From NCBI GenBank assembly GCA_947453695.1, contig CANGHW010000043.1, positions 1-36,013 of the forward strand: DNA of 36,013 nucleotides, given 5' to 3'. Each line of letters begins with the position of its first letter. Position 1 is the stretch's first letter. The notes below the pieces were generated by a model. It was not told the DNA's origin. It did not search any database and saw only the letters and a list, made by a program, of their open reading frames with translations. Positions 10,230 to 18,500 of this stretch are shown piece by piece. Origin of the DNA: Opitutia bacterium. GTDB lineage: Bacteria; Verrucomicrobiota; Verrucomicrobiia; Opitutales; Opitutaceae. A program made the position numbers and the translations under genes.

Positions 10230-10298
10230 AGGTGGAGCGCGTTGACCCCAACGCGCTGCTCGACTGCCGGAACGCGTTGCAGCCAACGCGCTCCACCT
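10230..10298. repeat. REP-like hairpin doublet between secDF and recJ
   Basis: The outer arms AGGTGGAGCGCGTTG (10230-10244) and CAACGCGCTCCACCT (10284-10298) are a perfect 15-bp inverted repeat. Inside, two smaller hairpins each form with a 4-base loop: AGCGCGTTG/CAACGCGCT at 10236-10257 and CGCGTTG/CAACGCG at 10273-10290. The arrangement of two short hairpins facing opposite ways is that of a REP doublet (BIME). The 9-bp stem recurs exactly in the terminator after speA. It fills most of the 93-bp secDF-recJ gap. Confidence 0.75.
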
Positions 10299-10307
10299 CG
10301 ATAGACT

Positions 10308-12863
10308 TTACTCGGACGCCTTGCTGGAACCCTGCCACTCGTAGGTCGGGGCGACATCCTGATGCGCCTCGACGTGCTTCCGGTCACCCTTGTGCCACCA
10401 GTAGAAGACCTGAGCCGCGACGAAGATCGCGGAGAAGGTCGAGGTAATGATACCGACGCAGAATGTAAACGAGATGTCAGTGAGAACGCCACCGCCGAAG
10501 ATCCACAACGAGAGCGACGCGAGGAACGTAGTCGACGCCGTCATAATCGTGCGGGCAAAGACCTTGTTGATCGCGAGATTTACCACGTCTTTCAGCGTTC
10601 CGGTTGGGTTCAGCTTCAACTCTTCTCGAATGCGGTCAAAAACGACAACGGTTTCGTTGATCGAATAGCCCACAATACAGAGGATCGCCGCCACCATGGG
10701 CGCCGAAAATTGGTGACCAAACAACACGAAGATACCGATGGTCATCAGAATATCGTGGAACGAGGAGAACATCGCGCCTACGCCGAAACCGAATTCGAAG
10801 CGGAAGGCGATATAGACGAGAATTGCGAGCATCGAGAGTCCCACCGCCTTGAGTGCATTGAGTTCGATTTCCTTGCCGATCGAGGCACCGATATGATTCT
10901 CGCCGACCTTTTCGAAGCCCGCTGCCGGCTGCGCTTTCTGGATCGCGGCCAGCACTAGGTTACCTTTGCCCTCAGGCGTTTCGATCTTGAGGGTCTCACT
11001 GCCGCCACCGATGGCGCTGACGTAGGTCGTGTTGATTTCATTCACGCCGCTGGCCTTGGCGATTTCCCGAATCTTAGACGTATCGACCTTCTGTTTGAAC
11101 GCCGCCGTGATCACGTCACCACCAGCAAAGTCGATACCATAGATGGAGTTGCCCTTGTAGACCACGACACCGAGACCGAGGAGGACCACGATCCAAGAGC
11201 CGATAAACGCCGGCTTACCCCACTTCACGAAGTCCACGTCGATGTGCTTCAGCAGGTGATTCATCGTGAGCTTCTTCATCCAGCCGGACTCGATGAGCAT
11301 TTCCATCACGAGGTGGGCCGTCACGAGCACCGAAATAAGCGTCGAGATAACACCGATCGCGAGGGTAACACCGAAGCCCTTGATCGGGCCTTGGCCAAAG
11401 ACGATCATGATAAAGCAGATGATCAGCTGGACCGCGTGCGCATCTAGAATCGTCCAGAGGGCCTTCATGTAGCCGCTCTCATTGGAAGCCGCGAGGCTCT
11501 TGCCAGCCGCCAGCTCTTCGCGCATACGCTCGAAGATCAGGATGTTCGCATCGACCGCCATACCGATGGTGAGGACGATACCAGCCAAGCCGGGCAACGT
11601 CATCGTCGCACCGAAGCTGGCCATAACGCCGAGAATGATGAGGATGTTGATCGCCAAGGTCGCGACGGCGACGAGACCGCCGGTCGTGTAAAAAGTGATC
11701 ATGAAGGCCGCGACCGCCGCCGTGCCGATGAGTGAAGCGCGCACGCCGCTGTCGACCGCCTCTTTAGCGAGCGAGGGTCCGACCTCATACTGTTCCTTGA
11801 CGATGAGGGGGAGGTCGAGGGGGTTATTGAGGACGTTAGCGAGGCGGATGGCTTCGCGATCCGTCATATTGCCGCCGCTGATTTGAGCCGACTCGCTGTC
11901 GATCTCCTGCTTCACGGTCGGGGCCGAGTAGAGCTTACCGTCGAGGACGATCGCGAGGCGGCCGGTCCGACCGGACTGCTGACCACCGTCAGCGATGGAG
12001 CGGGTTACCTCGGCGAACCGCTTGCGGCCCTCCTTGGTGAAATTCATTACAACCTCGGGCTTGCCGTAGAGGTCGGGACGCGCGCTCGAGCGGGAGATCT
12101 TGTCACCGGACATCTCGGGGATGCGGCGCACGAACAGCTCCTCGGTGAACGTCTCGCCGTTGCGGCCTTCGTCCTCGAGCGTGAGCACTTCGTAACCGGG
12201 AGGAGTGTCTACGCCTGCACCGGGGGAAATGCTTGGGTGCACCACGCGGAAATCAAGGCGGGCGGGCTTCTTGATGGCTTCGAGCACCTCGGGATTGTCT
12301 TTGGTGTTGAGGCCGGGGAGTTGAATTTCGATGCGGTTGCTACCAATCGCACGGACGATGGGCTCAGCCACACCGAACGAGTTAATACGAGTATGGATGA
12401 TTTCGATCGCCTTGGTGATCTTTTCCTTCTGGTCCTGCTCGTTGTCAGGCTTCAGTGCCTTCTCGTCGACTTCGAGGGTGACGGCGACACCGCCATTGAG
12501 GTCGAGACCGAGTTGGAGGCGGGCCTTCGAGCGACGGAGAAGTTCGTTCAGGAGAATGTTATTACGTTTCTCAACATTCTTGAGCGTCGCCTCGAGGCGG
12601 ACGTTCGGGAAGTATTGCGAGAGATCGATCTTCTTTTCTTTGCCGATCTGCTTCAGCGCGACGAACTCGCTTTGGGCCGTGCCCGCTTTCTTCCGGGCCG
12701 TCGCTTCGTCGACGAGCTTGGCAAAGTCCGCCGATTTGGCGGTGGCTTGTTCCTTTGCGAATTGCGCAAAGGACGGGGCATCTTGCAGGGGGAGGAGCTC
12801 CGAAATCCCCCACACCGCGATAGCGAGGGAGAAGACGATCTTCCAGAGGTGACGTTTGAGCAT
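10308..12863 (-). CDS. secDF: Protein translocase SecD-SecF fusion
   Basis: SecDF is the proton-driven RND-type membrane partner of SecYEG that pulls exported proteins out on the far side of the membrane. This 851-residue protein joins SecD and SecF in one chain. Residues 7-26 form the first membrane helix, followed by the long periplasmic P1 region with QLGLDLNGGV near 117-126. The SecD membrane bundle lies near 364-524 and includes LTIGMAVDANILIFERMREE. SecF begins near 545 with a helix and then IDFAGGD, and ends with VVVFDRIREE and VFARTIMTASTTFLASL. Fusion is usual in several phyla, including Firmicutes such as Bacillus. yajC lies 90 bp upstream, supporting a shared transcript. No Shine-Dalgarno sequence is evident before the ATG. 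Confidence 0.96.
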   Translation of the reverse strand: MLKRHLWKIVFSLAIAVWGISELLPLQDAPSFAQFAKEQATAKSADFAKLVDEATARKKAGTAQSEFVALKQIGKEKKIDLSQYFPNVRLEATLKNVEKRNNILLNELLRRSKARLQLGLDLNGGVAVTLEVDEKALKPDNEQDQKEKITKAIEIIHTRINSFGVAEPIVRAIGSNRIEIQLPGLNTKDNPEVLEAIKKPARLDFRVVHPSISPGAGVDTPPGYEVLTLEDEGRNGETFTEELFVRRIPEMSGDKISRSSARPDLYGKPEVVMNFTKEGRKRFAEVTRSIADGGQQSGRTGRLAIVLDGKLYSAPTVKQEIDSESAQISGGNMTDREAIRLANVLNNPLDLPLIVKEQYEVGPSLAKEAVDSGVRASLIGTAAVAAFMITFYTTGGLVAVATLAINILIILGVMASFGATMTLPGLAGIVLTIGMAVDANILIFERMREELAAGKSLAASNESGYMKALWTILDAHAVQLIICFIMIVFGQGPIKGFGVTLAIGVISTLISVLVTAHLVMEMLIESGWMKKLTMNHLLKHIDVDFVKWGKPAFIGSWIVVLLGLGVVVYKGNSIYGIDFAGGDVITAAFKQKVDTSKIREIAKASGVNEINTTYVSAIGGGSETLKIETPEGKGNLVLAAIQKAQPAAGFEKVGENHIGASIGKEIELNALKAVGLSMLAILVYIAFRFEFGFGVGAMFSSFHDILMTIGIFVLFGHQFSAPMVAAILCIVGYSINETVVVFDRIREELKLNPTGTLKDVVNLAINKVFARTIMTASTTFLASLSLWIFGGGVLTDISFTFCVGIITSTFSAIFVAAQVFYWWHKGDRKHVEAHQDVAPTYEWQGSSKASE

Positions 12864-12953
12864 GGGTCTATTGGGTTGTTAAAAGGGGGAGTTGCCCGTG
12901 TTCACGCCTAGCGCCACACCCGACGAGGGTGCCACAAGGCACACGGCAAAAAA

Positions 12954-13349
12954 TCACTTCTTCTCGGGTGCGTCCTGCTGCTTCTGCACGGATTGGATAA
13001 ATCCCTTGGCGACCTCGATCTTGGTGCCTTCCGCAATGCGAACGACGAACCGATCATCCTTCACATTCGTGATCGTGCCGTAGATTCCACCATTGGTCAT
13101 GATCTCGTCGCCCGATTGTAACGACGCCAGCATCTTCTCCAGCTCCTTCTGTTTCTTCCGCTGGGGCGCGATGAAAAGGAAATAAAAACCGCCCGCGATT
13201 AGAGCGTAAAACACCAGGATTTGCCAACCGGCGCCACCGCCTGCACCGGCCGCCGGAGCGGCACCTTGAGCAAGAAATTCGAACCCGGACATCACTGAGG
13301 ACATTTTCGTCATTGCGTGTTGAGTGATTTGAAAAAAGAAAACACGCAT
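12954..13349 (-). CDS. yajC: Preprotein translocase subunit YajC
   Basis: YajC is a small single-span inner-membrane protein that associates with SecDF. The product shows an Ala/Gly-rich N-terminus, one membrane helix (ILVFYALIAGGFYFLFIAPQ) and the family hallmark APQRKKQKE, followed by the conserved cytoplasmic part GDEIMTNGGIYGTI. The first ATG (13349, 131 residues) has GGGAAG about 12 bases upstream. Starts at 13313 or 13304 would give 119 or 116 residues, closer to the usual 100-115, so the first 12-15 residues (rich in AT-ending codons) may be untranslated. It is the first gene of yajC-secDF-recJ and is divergent from speA. Confidence 0.92.
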   Translation of the reverse strand: MRVFFFQITQHAMTKMSSVMSGFEFLAQGAAPAAGAGGGAGWQILVFYALIAGGFYFLFIAPQRKKQKELEKMLASLQSGDEIMTNGGIYGTITNVKDDRFVVRIAEGTKIEVAKGFIQSVQKQQDAPEKK

Positions 13350-13408
13350 CTAACTGATTCGCTTCCCGCAATAGCAAGCCATAAGTCCCCCTCCTCCTTA
13401 CCACCTCG

Positions 13409-15352
13409 TTGAAAAACAAATCATCATCCGCCTGGTCGGCCGCCAAGTCCGAAGAACTCTACGGTTTTAAGCGTTGGGGCTCCGGCCACATCTCGGTCGA
13501 TGGCGAGGGGTTCGTCAATGTTCAGCCGCTGGCCGACGGGCGCGGCATCCGCGTGCTGGATGTCGTCCACGAGGCAGTCGGCATGGGCCTTAAGGCCCCC
13601 ATGGTTATCCGATTTCAGGATCTTCTGCGTTACCGCGTGAAGCAGATCAATGAGTGCTTCGCCAAAGCGATCAAGGAAGAGGGCTACAAAGGCGATTACC
13701 GCGGCGTCTTCCCCATCAAGGTCAACCAACTGCGCGAGGTCGTCGATGAGATCGTCGCTGCCGGCAAGGACTACAACTACGGTCTCGAAGCCGGTTCTAA
13801 GCCCGAACTGATGATCGCCATTGCGATGCATGAGGGCACCCAGCGTCTCATCATTTGCAACGGCTACAAGGATCACGACTACATCCGTCTGGCCCTTCTC
13901 GGCCGCAAGCTCGGCAAAAAGATCATTCTTGTGGTCGAGCAGCTCTCCGAGCTCGACGACATTATCAAGATCTCTGCCGAGGTCGGGGTTAAGCCCATGA
14001 TTGGTTTCCGCGCCAAGCTTCAAACCCGTGGCGAGGGCAAGTGGGCCATGTCTACCGGCGACAACGCCAAATTCGGCCTCAATACCGCTGAGATCCTCTT
14101 TGCGTGCGAAAAACTCCGCGCGGCCAAACTCCAAGCCTGCCTGCGCCTCGTCCATTTCCACATCGGCTCGCAAGTTCCCAACATCATTACGATCAAGAAC
14201 GCCGTGATCGAGGCCTCGCGATTCTACTGCCAGCTCGCGAAAATGGGCTTTCCCATGGGCTACCTCGATGTCGGCGGCGGCCTAGGCATCGACTACGATG
14301 GCTCCCGCACCAACTTTGAGAGTTCGATGAACTACTCGATGGAGGAGTATGCCCGCGACGTCGTTTCCAACATTCGCGAGATCTGCACCGGCTCCAACGT
14401 CCCCGTGCCCGATATCGTTAGTGAGTCCGGCCGGGTGATTGTCGCACCCCACTCGCTCCTCGTCGTCGAGGTCTTCGAGCGCATCAATAAACGCGAATCC
14501 CTCGGCAAGCAGCACGAGCCCAAGGTCAAGCACAAGGTCGTCACCGACCTGGAGACCCTGCTTAAGAACAAAACCAAGCTCGGCCGGCTTGAGCTCTTCC
14601 ACGACGCGCTGCAAAAAAAGGAAGAGGCCTTTTCTCTCTTTAACCTTGGCTACCTCGATCTCGAGAACCGCGCCGCAGCCGAGTCGATCTATTGGCAAAT
14701 CTGCGAGCAGATCGCCAAGGAGGGCCGTGATTCCGGCTACCAACCCGAGGAACTTCACGACCTGAACAAACTCCTCGCCGACCAATACGTCTGCAATTTC
14801 TCGGTCTTTCAGTCCCTGCTCGACCACTGGGCACTAAAACAGCTCTTCCCTGTTACTCCGCTTCACCGGCTCAACGAGAGGCCCACGGTCAATGCCATCC
14901 TCGTCGACATTACCTGCGATTCAGACGGCAAGATCTCTTCATTCATCGATCTGCAGGACACCAAGGACTACGTCACGCTGCATCCGCTGAACAACAAGCC
15001 CTACTACCTCGGCGTTTATCTCACCGGCGCCTACCAAGACATCATGGGCGACCTCCATAATCTTTTCGGCCGCGTGAATGAGGTCCACGTCTTCCTGGAG
15101 GACGACGAACCCAACGGTTTCTACATTGAGGAAGCCCTCAGCGGCAGCCGCATCGCCGACGTCATCGAGGGCGTGCAATACCAGCAGGAAGATCTCTGCC
15201 GGAAGATGAAGGCCCAAATCGATGCTGCGACCAAGAAGGACATGGTGAAGCCGCGCGAAGGCGTCCGTCTCCTCGAACTCTACGAGAGCCAGATGCTCAA
15301 CAAGACCTACCTCAACATCGAGCCCAAGGGCGCGAAGAAGAGAAAGCACTGA
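13409..15352 (+). CDS. speA: Biosynthetic arginine decarboxylase
   Basis: This PLP enzyme converts L-arginine to agmatine, the first step of the agmatine route to putrescine and spermidine. The 647-residue length matches the long SpeA class (E. coli 658). The PLP lysine is K104 in VFPIKVNQ; substrate and fold-III motifs follow: GLEAGSKPEL, LVHFHIGSQ, and the phosphate-binding glycine loop DVGGGLGIDYDG near residue 287. The N-terminal W-x(3)-HISV segment also fits. The start is a TTG at 13409. The next ATG would remove the conserved N-terminus, so TTG is preferred despite no Shine-Dalgarno. It is divergent from yajC across 59 bp and is followed by its own terminator. Confidence 0.95.
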   Translation: MKNKSSSAWSAAKSEELYGFKRWGSGHISVDGEGFVNVQPLADGRGIRVLDVVHEAVGMGLKAPMVIRFQDLLRYRVKQINECFAKAIKEEGYKGDYRGVFPIKVNQLREVVDEIVAAGKDYNYGLEAGSKPELMIAIAMHEGTQRLIICNGYKDHDYIRLALLGRKLGKKIILVVEQLSELDDIIKISAEVGVKPMIGFRAKLQTRGEGKWAMSTGDNAKFGLNTAEILFACEKLRAAKLQACLRLVHFHIGSQVPNIITIKNAVIEASRFYCQLAKMGFPMGYLDVGGGLGIDYDGSRTNFESSMNYSMEEYARDVVSNIREICTGSNVPVPDIVSESGRVIVAPHSLLVVEVFERINKRESLGKQHEPKVKHKVVTDLETLLKNKTKLGRLELFHDALQKKEEAFSLFNLGYLDLENRAAAESIYWQICEQIAKEGRDSGYQPEELHDLNKLLADQYVCNFSVFQSLLDHWALKQLFPVTPLHRLNERPTVNAILVDITCDSDGKISSFIDLQDTKDYVTLHPLNNKPYYLGVYLTGAYQDIMGDLHNLFGRVNEVHVFLEDDEPNGFYIEEALSGSRIADVIEGVQYQQEDLCRKMKAQIDAATKKDMVKPREGVRLLELYESQMLNKTYLNIEPKGAKKRKH

Positions 15353-15379
15353 GTCTTCCCGCATCCTCGGCATCCCCCC

Positions 15380-15406
15380 AGCGCGTTGGCCTCAACGCGC
15401 TTTTTT
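15380..15406 (+). terminator. Rho-independent terminator after speA
   Basis: A perfect 9-bp stem (AGCGCGTTG 15380-15388, CAACGCGCT 15393-15401) has the loop GCCT and six T (15401-15406). It lies 28 bp after the stop. The stem is identical to one of the hairpins at 10236-10257, so this terminator may descend from the same repeat family. Confidence 0.9.
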
Positions 15407-15434
15407 GCGCCCGGTCATCCCGTTCGTCCATCCT

Positions 15435-15456
15435 TGCTGACACCGTCCTGTCAGCA
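15435..15456. repeat. Short inverted repeat upstream of uvrA
   Basis: TGCTGACA (15435-15442) and TGTCAGCA (15449-15456) form a perfect 8-bp inverted repeat around a 6-base loop. There is no T tract, so it is not a terminator. It could be an operator or another extragenic repeat. Confidence 0.5.
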
Positions 15457-15494
15457 GTCCGCACCCAACTCGCACCCACGATTGCCAACTTCGC

Positions 15495-15527
15495 ATCCGT
15501 GCTCATCCGTGTCCGTCCGTGGTTAAA
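15495..15527. repeat. CATCCGTG-type extragenic repeat overlapping the uvrA start
   Basis: The segment holds CATCCGTG, CATCCGTG and GTCCGTGG in close succession, then GTTAAAAAAT. In reverse it reads as an ACCACGGACGGACACGG-type sequence, a style of low-complexity extragenic repeat I recognise from Verrucomicrobia and other environmental genomes. The proposed GTG start of uvrA (15519) lies inside it. Family membership rests on recall and was not searched. Confidence 0.45.
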
Positions 15528-18500
15528 AAATCTTCCGCTTCTTCCACTGTCTCGCCCCCTGTGACGCCCGTCGTCCGCGCCTCGTCGCCCAAACCCGAGT
15601 GCATTCGCCTGCGTGGCGTCCGCCAAAACAACCTCAAGGGCTTCGACCTCGACGTCCCACTCGGTCGCTACATTGCCGTCACGGGCCTGAGTGGCGCCGG
15701 GAAGTCCTCGCTGGTCTTTGACACGCTCCACGCGGAGGGCCAACGCCGCTACGTTGAAACCTTCAGCGCCTACACCCGCCAATTCCTCGACCTCCTCGAC
15801 AAACCGAAAGTCGACTCCATCGAAAACATCCGCCCCTCGATCGCCATCGAGCAGAGCAACACCGTCAAGACCTCGCGCTCCACCGTCGGCACGATGACGG
15901 AGCTCACGGATTTCTTCAAAGTCTGGTTCAGCCACGTCGCCGAGTGTTTCGACCCCACCACCGGCGAAAAAGTGGAAGACGACACACCGCAATCCATTTG
16001 GCAAAAGACCTCCACCTCCCACGCCGAAAGCACGCTCCTCGTCTGCTTTCAGGTTAGGAAACCCGACAATCTCACCTGGGCCGAGATCCTCTCGAATCTC
16101 AAAAACCAAGGCTACGTCCGCCTCCTTGCCCAGGGCATCGTCCACAAAATCGACGAACTCCTCGCCCATGTCCCGGCTCTGGACGCTCAGCTCGCATCGT
16201 CTCCGTTGGTCTACGTCATCCAGGACCGCGTTCCCGTCAACGCGGCCAACCAACCTCGCTTCCTCGAAGCCACGGAGACCTCCCTCCACTTCGGTCAAAA
16301 TCAAGTCTTCCTCTTCGCCGCCGACACCTTAGCTCCGGCCGGTCACTACTCCCGCGGCCTGCACTCGCCCTCCACCGGCCGCACGTTTCGCGCCGCGTCG
16401 CCCGCGCTTTTTTCCTTCAACTCTCCTCTCGGCGCGTGTCCGAAATGTCGCGGATTCGGTCGCGTCATCGACATCGACTACCGGCTCGCCGTCCCCGACC
16501 AGTCCCTCTCGCTCGACGCTGGCGCGATCAAGTGCTGGGAAAGCGAAATCTACGGGGAGTCCAAGAAGGACCTCTACGTTTTCGCCAAAAAGAAAAAGAT
16601 CCCGACCAACGTCCCCTTCGCTGCGCTCTCACCCGAACACCAAGCCTTCGTCATCGATGGCGAGCCCGGCTACGGCGAAGAGAACAACAAAACGTGGCCG
16701 CAATACTGGTATGGGGTGAAGGGCTTTTTCCGCTGGCTTGAAAAGAACACTTACAAGATGCACGTGCGCGTCTTCCTCGCACGCTACCGGGCCTACAACC
16801 CCTGCCCCGCATGTGGGGGTCAGCGTCTCCAGCCTGAATCTCTTTGCTGGAAATGGCAGGGCAAGACTCTCCCCGAGCTCTATCAACTCCCTGTCTCCGA
16901 ACTGCTCTCGCTCCTGGGGCTTTGGTCAATCGGCCACGGGCCGTCCACCGGCTCCTCTCACAGTGCCGATCTCGCTTTCGACTCCATCCGGACCCGTTTG
17001 CGCTACCTCGACCAAGTTGGGCTTTCCTACCTCACGCTCGACCGCCAGTCCAAAACCCTTTCTGGCGGCGAGGTCCAGCGCGTCAATCTGACTTCCTGCC
17101 TGGGCACCTCGCTCATCGATACGCTTTTCGTCCTCGACGAGCCCAGTGTCGGACTTCACCCGCGCGACATCGACCGCCTCATCGCGATCATCCGCACCCT
17201 CACCGATACTGGAAACACCGTCGTCGTCGTCGAGCACGACGAGGCCATGATCCGCGCCGCCGACCACGTTATTGAAGTTGGTCCGGAGCCCGGCAGCCGC
17301 GGCGGTCATATCGTTTTCGAAGGCAACCTCCCTGCCCTCCTCGCCTCCCGCACCAGCATCACCGGCGCCTACTTCTCCGGTCGCGAAACCATCCCCCTTC
17401 CCGCCTCGCGCCGCCCGGTTTCTGCCACACATCCTTCGCTCCACTTTCGCAACGCTACCAAGCACAATCTCTCCAATCTTTCGCTCCGCCTCCCGCTGCA
17501 ACGCCTGGTCTGCCTCAGCGGCGTTTCCGGCTCGGGTAAATCCACGCTCCTCGACCATGTCATCTACCAGGGTCTGATGGCCCAGCGCCTTCAGCTCACC
17601 GAGGATCCGGCCATCATCGAGTCGATCACGCCGGCCGCGTCCGATTCTCCATTCTCAGAAATCCTTCTCGTCGACCAGTCGCCGCTATCCCGCACGCCGC
17701 GCTCCAATCCCGCTCTCTACACGGAAGCGTGGGACCTCATTCGCGATCTCTACGCCTCCACGCCCGCCGCTCAAGCGGCCGGATTCAGCCATTCGTCGTT
17801 TTCGTTCAACAGCGGTGACGGCCGTTGCGACCACTGCCAGGGCCTGGGCTACGAACGCGTCGAGATGCAATTCCTCTCCGACGTCTTTGTCCCCTGCCCT
17901 GTCTGCGAGAGTCGGCGCTTTAAACCCGAGGTCCTCGCCATCCGCTGGAACGACCGCTCCGTCGCCGACCTCCTCAACACTTCAGTCAGCGATGCGCTCG
18001 CGCTTTTCGCCGACCATCCCGAAATCCGCACCCGCCTCAGCTCCCTCGAGTCCGTCGGACTCGGCTACCTCACCCTCGGCCAGCCCCTTAATACCCTTAG
18101 CGGCGGCGAATCCCAACGCCTCAAACTCGTTCGCTACCTCGGCACCTACACCTCCCCCGGTAGCGCCGAGATCCAGCTCGGCACACCCCGCGCCCTGCTC
18201 CTCCTCGACGAACCCACCACCGGCCTCCACCGCCACGACGTCAAACGCCTCCTCGCGGTCCTCCAAGCCCTCGTCGACCGCGGGCACAGCGTCATCGTCA
18301 TCGAGCATAACCTCGATGTCCTGAAAACCGCCGACTGGCTCATCGAAGTCGGTCCCGAGGCTGGCTCCGCCGGCGGCCGCATTGTTGCCGAAGGCCCGCC
18401 CGAACTCGTCGCCGCCGCCGATACTGCGACATCTCCTTTTCTCCGCGCCGCTCTCGCCACCGACGAGCGAGCCCTCCTCGCCGCCGAAGATCCCGCCCCT

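Noticed and set aside
11883..12911. A 342-codon plus-strand frame opposite secDF
   Set aside because: It lies entirely antisense to a clearly conserved secDF and has no recognisable motif.
12925..12945. GTGCC-ACAA-GGCAC hairpin between yajC and secDF
   Set aside because: The stem is five base pairs with no T tract, within chance expectation for this composition.
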